Assembly: GCF_000023945.1 (NCBI RefSeq)
Contig: NC_013158.1
Coordinates: 1,550,001 to 1,614,000 of the forward strand
From: Halorhabdus utahensis DSM 12940
Lineage (GTDB): Archaea > Halobacteriota > Halobacteria > Halobacteriales > Haloarculaceae
DNA length: 64,000 nt
Direction: 5' to 3'
The translations under genes were made by a program, and so were the position numbers. Positions 35,611-45,329 of the stretch are shown here, in pieces; position 1 is the first letter of the stretch; each line of letters starts with the position of its first letter. The notes beneath the pieces are model-generated. The model was not told where the DNA came from. It worked only from the letters and a program-made list of their open reading frames with translations, and did not search any database.

Positions 35611-37971
35611 CTACTCGACGTCAGTTTCGCTGAAGTACGCGCGGGAACTCCGGGCGAGTTTGCGGGTGTCGCCAACAACCTCGAAGTCGGCAGCGGCCTC
35701 GATGTCGGCAGCCGAGGAGCCGACGCGGAGTTCGTACTCGCCGGGTTCGACGACCAGGTTCATATCATGGTCGTGGAACGCGAGTTGGGTCGCCGAGATC
35801 TCAGCGGTCACCGTTGCGGACTCGCCGGGTTCGAGGTGGACGCGCTCGAACGCGCGCAGTTCCTGGACCGGACGGGCCTGGGAGGGCCAGCGCTGGTGCG
35901 TGTAGACCTGGACGACCTCGTGACCGGCGACGTCGCCGGTGTTCTCGACGGTGACGCTGGCCTCGATGGTGCCCGTGGTGGGGACTTCCTCGCTCGCGAG
36001 TGAGACGTCGCTATACTCGAAGTCAGTGTAGGAGAGCCCGTGACCGAACGAGTACAGTGGATCCTCGTCGACGTAGACGTGCCGTTCGTTGCGGCTGTTG
36101 GGTCGACGCGAGTAGTAGACGGGCAGCTGACCCACGTCCTTCGGAACGGAGATCGGCAGCCGACCGCTCGGGTTGTGCTCGCCCAGCAGCACGTCCGCGA
36201 TGCCGTTGCCACCCTCCTCGCCCGGCAGCCAGGCGTGGAGGACGGCGGGGACGTGCTGGTCGATCCACTCGATGGAATGGGCCTTGCCGCTGACCTGCAC
36301 GACCACCAGCGGCGTGTCAGTATCGTTGACGGCTTCGACGAGTTCCTGCTGGACGCCCGGGAGTTCGAGGTCGGTAACGTCCGCACCCTCACCGCTCGTG
36401 GGGAGGTCAGGCACCTGTTCGATCCCCTCGTCATCGTCCGAAAGGGCGATCGCCGAGCGTGTCCCGACGAACGCGACCGCGACGTCAGCCTCGGCGGCAG
36501 CGTCGACTGCAGCATCGATCTCGTCGGTGTCGGGGCCGGTCGTCGTACAGCCCTCGACGTACTCGACGTCGTCGCCGAGACGGTCCTGCATGGCGTCGAG
36601 CGGCGTGACGATCTCGCGGTTGACCTCCGCCTCGGGGTAGTGAGCGGCGTAGGCGTAGTCGCCCAGTTGGCCCGAGGGCGCGTCGGCTTTCGGCCCGAGG
36701 ACGGCGACGGACTCCTCGCCCTCCAGGGGCAGGAGGTCGTCGTCGTTCTTCAGCAGCGTCACGGACTCACGGGCGAGTTTGCGGGCGTACTCGCGGTTCT
36801 TCTCGGGCCCGAAGGCCTCTTCGACGCGATCGGGGTCGACGCCCGGATCCTCGAGCAGTCCCTTCTCGATCTTCTGTTTGAGGACGCGTCGGGCGGCGGT
36901 GTCGATCGTCTCCTCGGCGACGTCGCCGTTCTCGACGGCCTCGACGAGGTGCTGGTAGGCCTTGATCTGGGGGAGTTCGACGTCAAGGCCGGCCTCGACG
37001 GCCTGGATCGCGGCGTCGTAGATCGTCGGGGCGACCTGGTGTTCGTCCTTCAGCAGGCGGACGCTGAAGTAATCGGAGACGACGTTGCCGTCGAAGCCCC
37101 ATTCGCCACGGAGGACGTCCGTCAGCAGCCACTCGTCGGACGTGCAGGGTACCCCGTCGATGTCGTGATAGGCGTTCATCACCGAGTCGGCGTCAGTCTC
37201 CTGTACGGCGGCCTCGAACGGGAAGAGGTGCACTTCGCGGAGTTCGCGCTCGCCCAGTTGGACCGTCGAGCGGTTCTTGCCGCCCTCACAGACGGCGTGG
37301 GCGGCGAAGTGCTTCAGCGTGGCCGAGATGCCCTCCTCGGGATCGTCACCCTGGAGGCCGTCGACGAACGCCGACCCCATCTTTGCGACGAGATAGGGAT
37401 CTTCGCCGAAGGTTTCCTCAGTGCGGCCCCAGCGCGGATCGCGGGCCACGTCGAACAGCGGCGAGAGCGCGTGATGAGCACCGATCGCGCGCAACTGCTC
37501 GCGGATCTGAGTGGACATCTCCTCGACGGCGTCCGGATCCCAGGTGCTGGCGATGCCCATCCCCTGGGGATAGGTGGTGCCCTTCGGCCCCATGTACCCG
37601 CTGAGACATTCCTCGTGAGGGATCGCAGGGATGCCAAGCCGGGTTTCCTCGATCAGGTGTTCCTGGAGCGCTTCGGTAACGTCGGCGGCTTCCTGTGGTG
37701 CGAGGCTGCCGCCTCCGCCGAGTCGCGTGAAGTGACCGATGCCGTCTTCCAGAAGGTCAGCGGCGTTGTCCGAGTTGATGTTCCCGTCCTCGTCGAGCAA
37801 CTGCGCTTTGGCCGTCATCTCGCTCTCGTCTTCGACGTCCATCCAGCGCGGTGGGACGGACTGAAGTTGGGCCACCTTCTCCTCGAGGGTCATCCGGGAG
37901 AGGAGGTCCTCGACGCGTCGATCGACTGGCAGCGTCTGGTCTAGATACGGGGGAGTATCTGTGTCTGTCAC
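35611..37971 (-). CDS. GH3 beta-glucosidase/beta-xylosidase-type hydrolase
   Basis: 786-residue glycoside hydrolase family 3 enzyme. N-terminal barrel: RMTLEEKVAQL, ATWDPD-like STWDPDAVEEMS, DVARDPRWGRTEETFGEDPYL, LKHFAAH and the nucleophile region GFDGNVVSDYFSV. Then the alpha/beta sandwich (SVTLLKNDDDLLPL, VAVLGPKAD) and a C-terminal fibronectin III-like domain (EASVTVENTGDVAGHEVVQVY). No signal peptide is present, so it acts in the cytoplasm on imported oligosaccharides; glucosidase versus xylosidase cannot be decided. GTG start at 37971. Confidence 0.92.
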   Translation of the reverse strand: MTDTDTPPYLDQTLPVDRRVEDLLSRMTLEEKVAQLQSVPPRWMDVEDESEMTAKAQLLDEDGNINSDNAADLLEDGIGHFTRLGGGGSLAPQEAADVTEALQEHLIEETRLGIPAIPHEECLSGYMGPKGTTYPQGMGIASTWDPDAVEEMSTQIREQLRAIGAHHALSPLFDVARDPRWGRTEETFGEDPYLVAKMGSAFVDGLQGDDPEEGISATLKHFAAHAVCEGGKNRSTVQLGERELREVHLFPFEAAVQETDADSVMNAYHDIDGVPCTSDEWLLTDVLRGEWGFDGNVVSDYFSVRLLKDEHQVAPTIYDAAIQAVEAGLDVELPQIKAYQHLVEAVENGDVAEETIDTAARRVLKQKIEKGLLEDPGVDPDRVEEAFGPEKNREYARKLARESVTLLKNDDDLLPLEGEESVAVLGPKADAPSGQLGDYAYAAHYPEAEVNREIVTPLDAMQDRLGDDVEYVEGCTTTGPDTDEIDAAVDAAAEADVAVAFVGTRSAIALSDDDEGIEQVPDLPTSGEGADVTDLELPGVQQELVEAVNDTDTPLVVVQVSGKAHSIEWIDQHVPAVLHAWLPGEEGGNGIADVLLGEHNPSGRLPISVPKDVGQLPVYYSRRPNSRNERHVYVDEDPLYSFGHGLSYTDFEYSDVSLASEEVPTTGTIEASVTVENTGDVAGHEVVQVYTHQRWPSQARPVQELRAFERVHLEPGESATVTAEISATQLAFHDHDMNLVVEPGEYELRVGSSAADIEAAADFEVVGDTRKLARSSRAYFSETDVE

Positions 37972-38131
37972 ACCGTACCAGTGGGACGGGCGGAAGGTAA
38001 TGTTTTCCCATCCGGGATTCGATCGAGCGCTGTCACGTCCAAAAACCGACAGACGACAATCAGTTCAGTTGTTCTCAAATGAGATAATGTAACGATCACT
38101 GCCACCCGGGTATGTCCCTCTCGGACCGGCG

Positions 38132-39427
38132 CTATCGCGTTGCCCAGGTGATCGCCTGATCGAGATCGTCGATGATGTCGTCGGGATCCTCGACACCGAC
38201 CGACAGCCGGACCATGTCGTCGGTGACGCCCGCGGCGGCCTTCTCGTCGTCGGACAGTTGCTGGTGGGTCGTCGAGGCGGGGTGGATGATCAGCGTCTTG
38301 GCGTCGCCGACGTTCGCCAGCAGGCTGGCGAGTTCCGTCGATTCGACGGTGTCCCGGGCGGCCTCGTAGCCGGCGTCGAGACCGAAGGTGATCATGCCGC
38401 CGTAGCCGCCATCGAGGTACTTGCTGGCTTCCTCGTGAGTCTCGTGACTCTCCAGGCCGGGGTAGTTGACCCAGGCGACGTCCTGGTGGGCTTCGAGGTA
38501 CTCCGCGACCGCCAGGGCGTTCTCGGAGTGGCGCTCCATGCGCATCGGCAGCGATTCCAGACCCTGGATAGTCTGCCAGGCGTCGAAGGGGGCCTGCTGG
38601 TTACCCAGATCGCGGAGTCCACGGGCAATCGCGGCGTAGGTGAAGGCGGCGTCGCCGAACCGTTCCTCGAAGTTGACGCCGTGATAGGCGGGGTTGTCGC
38701 CCGCAACCTCGGGATAGTCTTCGGCATACTCGTCCCACGGGAAACTCCCTCCGTCGACGAGGATGCCGCCGACGGTGGTGCCCGAGCCGTGGATCCACTT
38801 CGTCGTGGAGTTCCAGACCAGGTCCGCGCCGTGCTCGATCGGGTTGCAAAGATACGGCGTCGCGAAGGTGTTGTCGACCAACAGTGGGACGCCGTGGTCG
38901 TGGGCGATGTCGGCGATCCGCTCGATGTCCGGCGTGACGAGCGCGGGGTTGCCGATGGTCTCGAAGTGGACGTAGGCGGTGTCCTCGTCGATGGCCTCCT
39001 CGTAGGCGTCGTAGTCAAGCGTGTCGACGAACCGCGCCTCGACGCCCTGACGCGGGGCCGTGTGCGTGTAGTAGGTGTAGGTCCCGCCATACAGCGCCGA
39101 GGCAGTGACAACGTTGTCGCCGACATCCGCCAGCAGGAACGTCGCAAGGTTGAGGGCTGCCATCCCGGAGGAGGTAGCGACTGCGCCGACGCCACCCTCA
39201 AGTTTCGCCAGGCGCTGCTGGAGGATCGAGTTGGTCGGGTTCATCAGCCGCGAGTAGATGTGGCCCTCCTTCTCCAAGGCGAACTGGGCGGCGGCGTCCT
39301 CGCTGTCTTCGAAGACATAGCTGGTCGTCTGATAGAGCGGCGGGGCGCGTGCGCCCGTGGCCGGGTCGGGCTCCTCCTGCCCGACGTGCAATGCGTCCGT
39401 GTGGAATCCGCGATCGTCGTCGCTCAT
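38132..39427 (-). CDS. O-acetylhomoserine sulfhydrylase-like PLP enzyme (MetY)
   Basis: 431-residue Cys/Met-metabolism PLP-dependent enzyme. FHTDALHVGQEEPDPATGARAPPLYQTTSYVF is the MetY-type N-terminus; YSRLMNPTNSILQQRLAKLEGG, the PLP-ring contact region SALYGGTYTYY, NTFATPY and the PLP lysine in NSTTKWIHGSGTTVGG follow. It probably condenses O-acetylhomoserine with sulfide to homocysteine, or methanethiol to methionine. ATG at 39427. No metX homoserine acetyltransferase is adjacent here. Confidence 0.9.
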   Translation of the reverse strand: MSDDDRGFHTDALHVGQEEPDPATGARAPPLYQTTSYVFEDSEDAAAQFALEKEGHIYSRLMNPTNSILQQRLAKLEGGVGAVATSSGMAALNLATFLLADVGDNVVTASALYGGTYTYYTHTAPRQGVEARFVDTLDYDAYEEAIDEDTAYVHFETIGNPALVTPDIERIADIAHDHGVPLLVDNTFATPYLCNPIEHGADLVWNSTTKWIHGSGTTVGGILVDGGSFPWDEYAEDYPEVAGDNPAYHGVNFEERFGDAAFTYAAIARGLRDLGNQQAPFDAWQTIQGLESLPMRMERHSENALAVAEYLEAHQDVAWVNYPGLESHETHEEASKYLDGGYGGMITFGLDAGYEAARDTVESTELASLLANVGDAKTLIIHPASTTHQQLSDDEKAAAGVTDDMVRLSVGVEDPDDIIDDLDQAITWATR

Positions 39428-39547
39428 AGCGATCGTGGCTACGACACCCGCCGTTGTATAAGTGGTGTACCGACACCCGGATTCACCGGCGTCGATAACA
39501 CGCGTCGAGATTCGCCGGTATCGAAACCGGGAGGGAACGACAGCGCC

Positions 39548-39784
39548 TTATTTTGCGGCAAGCAGCCCCTTCTCGACCGCGTCGGCGATCAGTTTGTACT
39601 GTGCTCCCAGCAGGCCACCCATGATGAAGATGTAGCCGAGGAGGCCAAACACGACCATCATGATGCCCTCACCGGACAGGTATCCGATACCCGCGATGAC
39701 GGCCCCGATGATCCCCACGACGAGGAAGTACGCAAGCAATCGGAACCCGTACACGATCCCCTCAACCGGATTGACGTTCGCCAT
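39548..39784 (-). CDS. Small two-TM membrane protein, hypothetical
   Basis: 78 residues, MANVNPVEGIVYGFRLL, with two hydrophobic segments around 15-35 and 40-60 and a short end KLIADAVEKGLLAAK. Preceded on its strand by an AT-rich promoter stretch (about 39790-39850). No family recognised; similar short proteins are frequent in haloarchaea. Confidence 0.6.
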   Translation of the reverse strand: MANVNPVEGIVYGFRLLAYFLVVGIIGAVIAGIGYLSGEGIMMVVFGLLGYIFIMGGLLGAQYKLIADAVEKGLLAAK

Positions 39785-39963
39785 GTCCCAAACTCAGAAC
39801 AGTTGGTAAAATAAGTTACTATTCATCTCGATTACCAGTTCGTGAATATATTCGAGTTTGGTAGTTGGCAAAATGAGCGACACTCGAAGAAGTCTAACGA
39901 TACGTCAGCCTGTATTTGATAAAAATATATCTATAATATAAATTTGAGATATCATGTTTTCAC

Positions 39964-41577
39964 TTACCCGAAGCTCCGGATCGTCAGGAAGTCGCTGGCG
40001 TCACGTTGATCGAGTTTGTCGAGGTGAACGATCGGCGCGTAGCCGACGTCGGGGTCGATGTTGACGCTCTCTTGAAAACTGGTCTGTTCCTGCCAGCAGG
40101 CGGAGTTGATCGTCAGCACGTTGTGATAGGAACCGTATCCGAGCTTGTGGACGTGGCCGGTATGGAAGATATCGGGGACGTCCTCCATGACGAGGTAATC
40201 ACGCTCTTCGGGGGCGATCCGGGTGTGGCCGCCGAACTGCGGCGCGATGTGGCGCTTCTTGAGTAACTGGGCCATCGCCCGGTCGGGGTGATCGTAGCTG
40301 GCGTGTTCTTCGGGCAACTCGGCGATCACTTCGTCCAGACTGACGCCGTGGTACATCAGGATATCGACCCCTTCGACGGTAACTGTCGAGGGATTGCCCG
40401 TGATCGTCGCGTCGTGGGCCGACATGATCGAGCGGAGCTCCTCGTCGAAGGCCGGTTGGGGTTCGGCCAACCGGACTGCGTCGTGGTTGCCCGGGATCAT
40501 CACGATCTCCATGTCACCGGGCACGTCTTTAAGGTGCTCCGCGAAGGCCTCGTACTGGTCGTAGATATCGACGATGTCGAGTTCCTCGTCCTGGTCGGGA
40601 TAGACGCCGACGCCCTCGACCATGTCGCCCGCGAGCAGGAGATATTCGACGCGGTCGGCTTCGGGTGTATGAAGCCACTCAGCAAACCGATTCCAGGCGT
40701 CAGCGTCGAACTCCTGGCTGCCGACGTGGACGTCGCTGATCAAGGCCGCGCTGACCGCACGATCAGCCGTCGAGGGTTCGAAGGTCCGGGGAACGTCCGG
40801 GAAGTGGATCGAGTCGGCGAAGAGGATACCCCCGTCGTCGGCGAGTGTTCCCTCCACCGCAATCACCTCGTCGAACAGCAGATCCTCGACCACGTCAGCC
40901 ATGTCCCGATCTTTCATCACCAGCGCCGGGAACGTGCCGGTGGTGTCCTCCAGGTCGATCAGCCAGTGGCCGTTGGCGGTCGAACGGATGTCCGCGACCA
41001 TCCCCACGATCGCGGCCTCGCTGCCGCCTGGCATCGACTCGACTGCATTCGTCGGGCGGTGGTTGACCCGTCCGCGAAGTTGCCCCGAGAGTTTCTCGTA
41101 GCGGTCCCGAAAGACCGCCAGAAAATCCTCGTACTCGCCGGTGCCGGTCGACCGACCGGTCACGTCGCCCGCAATCGACGGTTCGTCCGGATTTCGCCCG
41201 GTTCGGGACGACGTACCGGGTGGACTCTCGCCGGAGTGAACCCCCTTTGTTTCGACTGGAGAACGGTCGGCATCGTCCCGTGGTTCAGGCGGTTCATCTC
41301 CAGTTGAAACAAGGGGGTCTCCATCGGACGCTGGAGACGACGATGACGTGGACGGCGAGTTGTGAGATCGATCGGAACGCCCTGACCCGGTTTCGAGGGC
41401 GTCCCGAACGTCATCGACGGAGAGTTTGATCGCGTCGTCCGGGATGGCTTCTATTGCACGCTCGATGGCGGCCTCCGTGTCTGCAGCCTCCGCGAGTAGG
41501 GTGACCGCCTCGCGGTCGGTGTTGTAGCCACGACTCGCGAGTTCGTTGACGATCCGGGCTGGCGTCTCGCGAGGCAC
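39964..41577 (-). CDS. polD1: D-family DNA polymerase small subunit DP1 (exonuclease)
   Basis: Proofreading subunit of PolD, 537 residues. After an N-terminal helical domain (ETPARIVNELASRGYN) comes a disordered, acidic/Ser-rich linker (about 75-160), an OB domain (VGMVADIRSTANGHWLIDLEDTTG), and the calcineurin-like phosphoesterase: SDVHVGS, LLAGDMVEG, IPGNHDAVR, YHGVS and HTGHVHKLG, an Mre11-type 3-prime to 5-prime exonuclease site. GTG at 41577 is used; the longer frame to 41883 overlaps the signal peptidase antisense. Two ORB-like boxes lie in its linker. Confidence 0.94.
   Translation of the reverse strand: MPRETPARIVNELASRGYNTDREAVTLLAEAADTEAAIERAIEAIPDDAIKLSVDDVRDALETGSGRSDRSHNSPSTSSSSPASDGDPLVSTGDEPPEPRDDADRSPVETKGVHSGESPPGTSSRTGRNPDEPSIAGDVTGRSTGTGEYEDFLAVFRDRYEKLSGQLRGRVNHRPTNAVESMPGGSEAAIVGMVADIRSTANGHWLIDLEDTTGTFPALVMKDRDMADVVEDLLFDEVIAVEGTLADDGGILFADSIHFPDVPRTFEPSTADRAVSAALISDVHVGSQEFDADAWNRFAEWLHTPEADRVEYLLLAGDMVEGVGVYPDQDEELDIVDIYDQYEAFAEHLKDVPGDMEIVMIPGNHDAVRLAEPQPAFDEELRSIMSAHDATITGNPSTVTVEGVDILMYHGVSLDEVIAELPEEHASYDHPDRAMAQLLKKRHIAPQFGGHTRIAPEERDYLVMEDVPDIFHTGHVHKLGYGSYHNVLTINSACWQEQTSFQESVNIDPDVGYAPIVHLDKLDQRDASDFLTIRSFG
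41240..41264 (-). promoter_or_regulatory. ORB-like box inside polD1 (leftward)
   Basis: On the minus strand it reads CTCCAGTCGAAACAAAGGGG followed by another G, the archaeal origin-recognition-box pattern (CCAnnnGAAAC then a G-run). It lies in the codons for SPVETKGV of the DP1 linker. Confidence 0.5.
41294..41323 (+). promoter_or_regulatory. ORB-like box inside polD1 (rightward)
   Basis: CTCCAGTTGAAACAAGGGGG on the plus strand, forming with the box at 41240 a divergent pair about 30 bp apart whose G-runs point outwards, the same geometry as in oriC. Confidence 0.5.
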
Positions 41578-41679
41578 ACTACGTCTACAGCAAGTGCGCC
41601 AGCAAAAGGATGGCGGTCCCCGAGAACGGCCCATCTTGGGGACGAAAGAGTTATCTGAAACAAAAGAACTGTAAGCGGT

Positions 41680-42333
41680 GTGATCGAAAGCGAGGGCGAA
41701 TGGGCAACGAGCGCGAGAGGAAAATCGGCCATCGATCGGTTCCTGAAGTCCTCCCTGGCCCTGTTCGCGTTCGATACGCTGAGTAGCGTCCTGATCGTCG
41801 TGATGATCGGTGGGTTGCTGTTCGCGACGAGTGGTGTCTGGTCGCCAGTCGTCGCTGTCGAGAGTGGCAGTATGCAGCCGCATATGGACGTCGGAGAGTT
41901 CGTGTTCGTCATGGAAGACGGACGGTTCCCCGGTCCGGAATCACAGGGGGACACGGGAATCGTGACTGCCCACACCGGTCAGGAAGCGGGCTACCGGACG
42001 TTCGGTGGGTACGGCGACGTGATCGTCTATCAGCCCGACGGAAACGAGACGAAGACCCCGATTATCCACCGGGCAATGTTCTGGGTCGAGAACGGTGAAA
42101 ACTGGTACGAGCGCGCCGGTTCGACGGCGATCGGGAACGCGGATAGTTGCGAGGAACTCGCCAACTGCCCGGCCCCACACGCGGGCTTCATCACGAAGGG
42201 AGACAACAGTGTCACGAACAGCCGATACGATCAGCTAATGGAGATCAGTTCGCCGGTCAAACCAGCGTGGATCGTCGGGACGGCAGAAGTGGGCGTCCCG
42301 TGGCTCGGGCAACTTCGCCTGGCCCGGGACTGA
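41680..42333 (+). CDS. Signal peptidase I (Sec11-type), copy 1
   Basis: Membrane-bound type I signal peptidase, 217 residues. One N-terminal membrane anchor (SSVLIVVMIGGLLFATSGVW), catalytic serine in AVESGSMQPHM, and the archaeal/eukaryotic Sec11 histidine in TPIIHRAMFW in place of the bacterial lysine; the aspartate box is TKGDN. A long haloarchaeal loop (WYERAGSTAIGNADSCEEL) separates His and Asp regions. GTG start at 41680. Followed by a second copy. Confidence 0.92.
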   Translation: MIESEGEWATSARGKSAIDRFLKSSLALFAFDTLSSVLIVVMIGGLLFATSGVWSPVVAVESGSMQPHMDVGEFVFVMEDGRFPGPESQGDTGIVTAHTGQEAGYRTFGGYGDVIVYQPDGNETKTPIIHRAMFWVENGENWYERAGSTAIGNADSCEELANCPAPHAGFITKGDNSVTNSRYDQLMEISSPVKPAWIVGTAEVGVPWLGQLRLARD

Positions 42334-42403
42334 AGCGACGAAGCCGGTGAACGGACGCCCAAAAACGAAGAGTTGTAACGGTCCAGGTCAAACGGACGCG
42401 CAG

Positions 42404-43516
42404 ATGAGCGACCCGAGCGACGATCGCGACCCGCCAGATCGGGAGCGCGATCGGCGAGAACCTGCCCCGGACACGCCCTCCGAACCCGGGGACGATGACG
42501 ACGACAGCGCAGGTAACGGAGGGGTAGCTGATCGTGACGAGCAGTCGGCTCAGGACCAGCCGTCAGCTGGTCGTCGTGAACGCGACTCGACGCACTCTCC
42601 ACCGGAAGACCGGACGGCCGGAACTCGATCACCGCTCGAAGAGACGGAGCCCAGTAACCAGCCTCCATCAGGGGACAGAGACCATCGTGGGGCCGATTCG
42701 GATCAGACCGGTGCAGCGACGGGCCGGGATGTCGCCGAACGGCACCCGCCATCGATCGATAGAGAGAGACGGAAACCGCCACAGAGACGGGGGTCCGCAA
42801 GCGGCAGTGACAGTTGGCTCACCCGCGTGTTCCAGTATACGTTCGACATCGCAAGCAGCGTGTTGATCGTCGTTCTGATCGGCGCGCTCCTGTTCGCGAC
42901 GAGCGGGGTCTGGCCACCGCTGGTGGCGATCGAAAGTCCCAGCATGGAACCCAACATCGATACCGGAGATCTCGTCTTCGTAATGGAGGAACACCGGTTC
43001 TCCGGGCCAGGAGCCACGGAGGAATCCGGGATCGTGCCGGCACGTGCAGGCCAGGAGACGAATTATCGCATGTTCAACGGCTACGGTGACGTAATCATCT
43101 ACCAACCAGACGGCAACGGCGAGGCGACACCGATCATTCACCGGGCAATGTTCTGGGTTGCGGCGGAGGAGAACTGGTACGACCGTGGGGATCCAGCGGC
43201 GATCGGGAACGCGGACAATTGCGAAGAGCTCGCCAACTGCCCGGCTCCCCACGCCGGGTTCATCACCAAGGGCGACAACAATCGCTACTACGACCAGGTC
43301 GGTAATCAGTTCAGCGGGCCGGTCAAGCCCGAGTGGATAATCGGCACCGCCGAGTATAACGTGCCGGGACTCGGCCGGGTCCGACTCCTGACCGGAGAGG
43401 CACAGTCGCGGTACGGAACGGTGGCGAAAGATGCGGAGCACGTAACAGCTGGGACGACTGTGACGGCAGCAACGAACGGAACCGAAAGCGTCGATTTCCC
43501 GTCGATCGCGCCGTGA
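42404..43516 (+). CDS. sec11: Signal peptidase I (Sec11-type), copy 2 with acidic extension
   Basis: 370 residues from ATG 42404. The first ~140 residues are an Asp/Arg/Ser/Pro-rich disordered cytoplasmic extension; the rest is a close duplicate of the previous gene: anchor DIASSVLIVVLIGALLFATS, serine motif IESPSMEPNID, histidine IIHRAMFW and TKGDNN. It ends with a tail AGTTVTAATNGTESVDFPSIAP. A signal peptidase next to orc1 is part of the conserved haloarchaeal oriC1 neighbourhood. Converges on orc1 with 29 bp between. Confidence 0.9.
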   Translation: MSDPSDDRDPPDRERDRREPAPDTPSEPGDDDDDSAGNGGVADRDEQSAQDQPSAGRRERDSTHSPPEDRTAGTRSPLEETEPSNQPPSGDRDHRGADSDQTGAATGRDVAERHPPSIDRERRKPPQRRGSASGSDSWLTRVFQYTFDIASSVLIVVLIGALLFATSGVWPPLVAIESPSMEPNIDTGDLVFVMEEHRFSGPGATEESGIVPARAGQETNYRMFNGYGDVIIYQPDGNGEATPIIHRAMFWVAAEENWYDRGDPAAIGNADNCEELANCPAPHAGFITKGDNNRYYDQVGNQFSGPVKPEWIIGTAEYNVPGLGRVRLLTGEAQSRYGTVAKDAEHVTAGTTVTAATNGTESVDFPSIAP

Positions 43517-43545
43517 AAAGTTGCGAATCGAACTGCGGTGAAAGA

Positions 43546-45321
43546 TTACTGATCGAATCGGGCCTGGATGAACGGTTGGACGTCTTCGATATCGCCGAGT
43601 CGTGAGTCCGAGTGGAGTACGGCTTCGGTTTCGTCCTGGGGAACCGAGAGACTGATCTCCTTGGTTCGACCGTAGCGGCCCTTCGAAACGACCACAGCGT
43701 TGACGATCCCGAGCATGTCGAGTTCCGAGATGAGGTCGGTGACCCGGCGCTGGGTGAGGACGTCGGCGTCGATCTCCTCACAGAGGCGCTTGTAGATGTT
43801 GTACACCTCGCCGGTGTTGATGTTGTGGACGCCGTTTTTCTCCAGCAGGATGATCGAAAACAGGACGAGTTTCGACTGGGTGGGCAGCGTGCGGACGACC
43901 TCGACGACCCGGTCGAGTTCGATCTTCTCCTGGGCCTGCCGGACGTGGTCCTCGGCGACGAGATCGATCTGGTCGCGTTCGGCGAGTTCCCCGGCCGTCC
44001 GGAGGAGATCGAGCGCGCGGCGCGCGTCGCCGTGTTCCTGTGCTGCAAAGGCCGCACACAGCGGGATGACGTCCTCCGAGAGGGCGTCGTCCTTGAAGGC
44101 GACGTCCGCGCGTGCCTGGAGAATATCCCGCAACTGGTTGGCGTCGTAGGGCGGAAAGACGATCTCCTCTTCACCGAGACTGGACTTGACGCGAGGGTCC
44201 AGAAAGTCAGTGAACTTCAGGTCGTTGGAGATGCCCATGATCGAGACCCGGGAGTTCTCCAGCTCGGAGTTCATCCGCGAGAGATTATAGAGGGTATCGT
44301 CGCCGCTTTTCTCGACGAGTTTGTCGATCTCGTCGAGCATGATCACGACGACGCGTTCGGTGTAATCGACGGCGTCGAAGAAGGTACTGTAGACCCGATC
44401 CGTCGGCCATCCCGTCATCGGGACCGTCTCGAAGGACGCCAGGTCGTCCTCGAGTGACTCGATCTCGGCACTGACGGCTTCGAGCGTGGCGAACTCCGTC
44501 CCCTCGAGTTCGTTCGGATCGGCCTCGGCGCGGTCTTGCAGGTCCTCGAGCTCTGCGAGTCGGTCCTCGATGTGGGCCTCGTTGTTCTCGATGAAGGTGT
44601 TGGCGAGTTGCGCGAGAACGCGGTACTGCGTGTCGGTCACCTCGCAGTTGATGTACTCGACGTCACAGGGGACCTCGTACTTCGCGGAGGTACGTTCGAG
44701 TTCCTCGCTGACGAACTTCGCGCTCGCGGTCTTGCCCGTCCCCGTCTTGCCGTAGATGAGGATGTTCGACGGCGTATCACCGCGGAGCGCGGCGACGAGG
44801 ATCGTCGCCATGTTGTTGATCTGCTCCTCGCGGTGGGGGAGTTTCCGTGGCGTGTAGGAGGGACGAAGCACCTCCTTGTTCTCGAAGATCGGTTCCCCGC
44901 TCAACAGATCGTCGAACAGACCCCTGGAGGCCTCGTCCGCGTCCTCCTCGTCCTCGAAGACGATCTCGTCGAGGAGATCTGTGTCGATCGATCCGGCTGT
45001 ATCGGACGGTGTAGCCTCGACTGACGACCCGAAAGACTCCTCCGACGGCCGTGTCGTCCAGTCTTCGTCGACAGGATCGTCGTCCCCGTTCCTGTTTGAA
45101 TCGGGCGGATCGCTTTCGTGTGAGAGTCCTCCGCCCGCGCCATCGTCTTCGACGTCTGGTGCCGGATCGCTTTCGTCAGGACTGTCCGGATCGGAATCAC
45201 CGCCACTGCGGTCAGTACCCGCAGGTGGATCGACGACACCGCCGGTCGACGGTTCGGAGTGGTCGTCGGTGAGACTGTCCTCCGTGACGGGTGAGTTGGA
45301 TTCGTCTTCGGTGTCTTGCAT
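43546..45321 (-). CDS. orc1: Origin-associated initiator Orc1/Cdc6
   Basis: AAA+ replication initiator, 591 residues. An acidic disordered N-terminus (1 to about 130) precedes the core. Walker A GKTGTGKT at 191-198, Walker B VVIMLDEIDKL, sensor-1 ISNDL, sensor-2 HGDARRALDLLRTAGELA and a C-terminal winged helix (LVLFSIILLEKNGVHNINTGEVYNIYKRL) that binds ORB sites. Expected to bind the boxes in the adjacent intergenic region. An ORB-like box lies only about 10 nt before its start codon, suggesting autoregulation. Confidence 0.96.
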   Translation of the reverse strand: MQDTEDESNSPVTEDSLTDDHSEPSTGGVVDPPAGTDRSGGDSDPDSPDESDPAPDVEDDGAGGGLSHESDPPDSNRNGDDDPVDEDWTTRPSEESFGSSVEATPSDTAGSIDTDLLDEIVFEDEEDADEASRGLFDDLLSGEPIFENKEVLRPSYTPRKLPHREEQINNMATILVAALRGDTPSNILIYGKTGTGKTASAKFVSEELERTSAKYEVPCDVEYINCEVTDTQYRVLAQLANTFIENNEAHIEDRLAELEDLQDRAEADPNELEGTEFATLEAVSAEIESLEDDLASFETVPMTGWPTDRVYSTFFDAVDYTERVVVIMLDEIDKLVEKSGDDTLYNLSRMNSELENSRVSIMGISNDLKFTDFLDPRVKSSLGEEEIVFPPYDANQLRDILQARADVAFKDDALSEDVIPLCAAFAAQEHGDARRALDLLRTAGELAERDQIDLVAEDHVRQAQEKIELDRVVEVVRTLPTQSKLVLFSIILLEKNGVHNINTGEVYNIYKRLCEEIDADVLTQRRVTDLISELDMLGIVNAVVVSKGRYGRTKEISLSVPQDETEAVLHSDSRLGDIEDVQPFIQARFDQ

Positions 45322-45329
45322 GTGGTTTT

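Noticed and set aside
36040-37944. 634-residue plus-strand frame opposite the GH3 glucosidase, and similar 518- and 607-residue frames opposite metY and polD2
   Set aside because: All mirror strong coding genes of high GC content and show no domain motifs.
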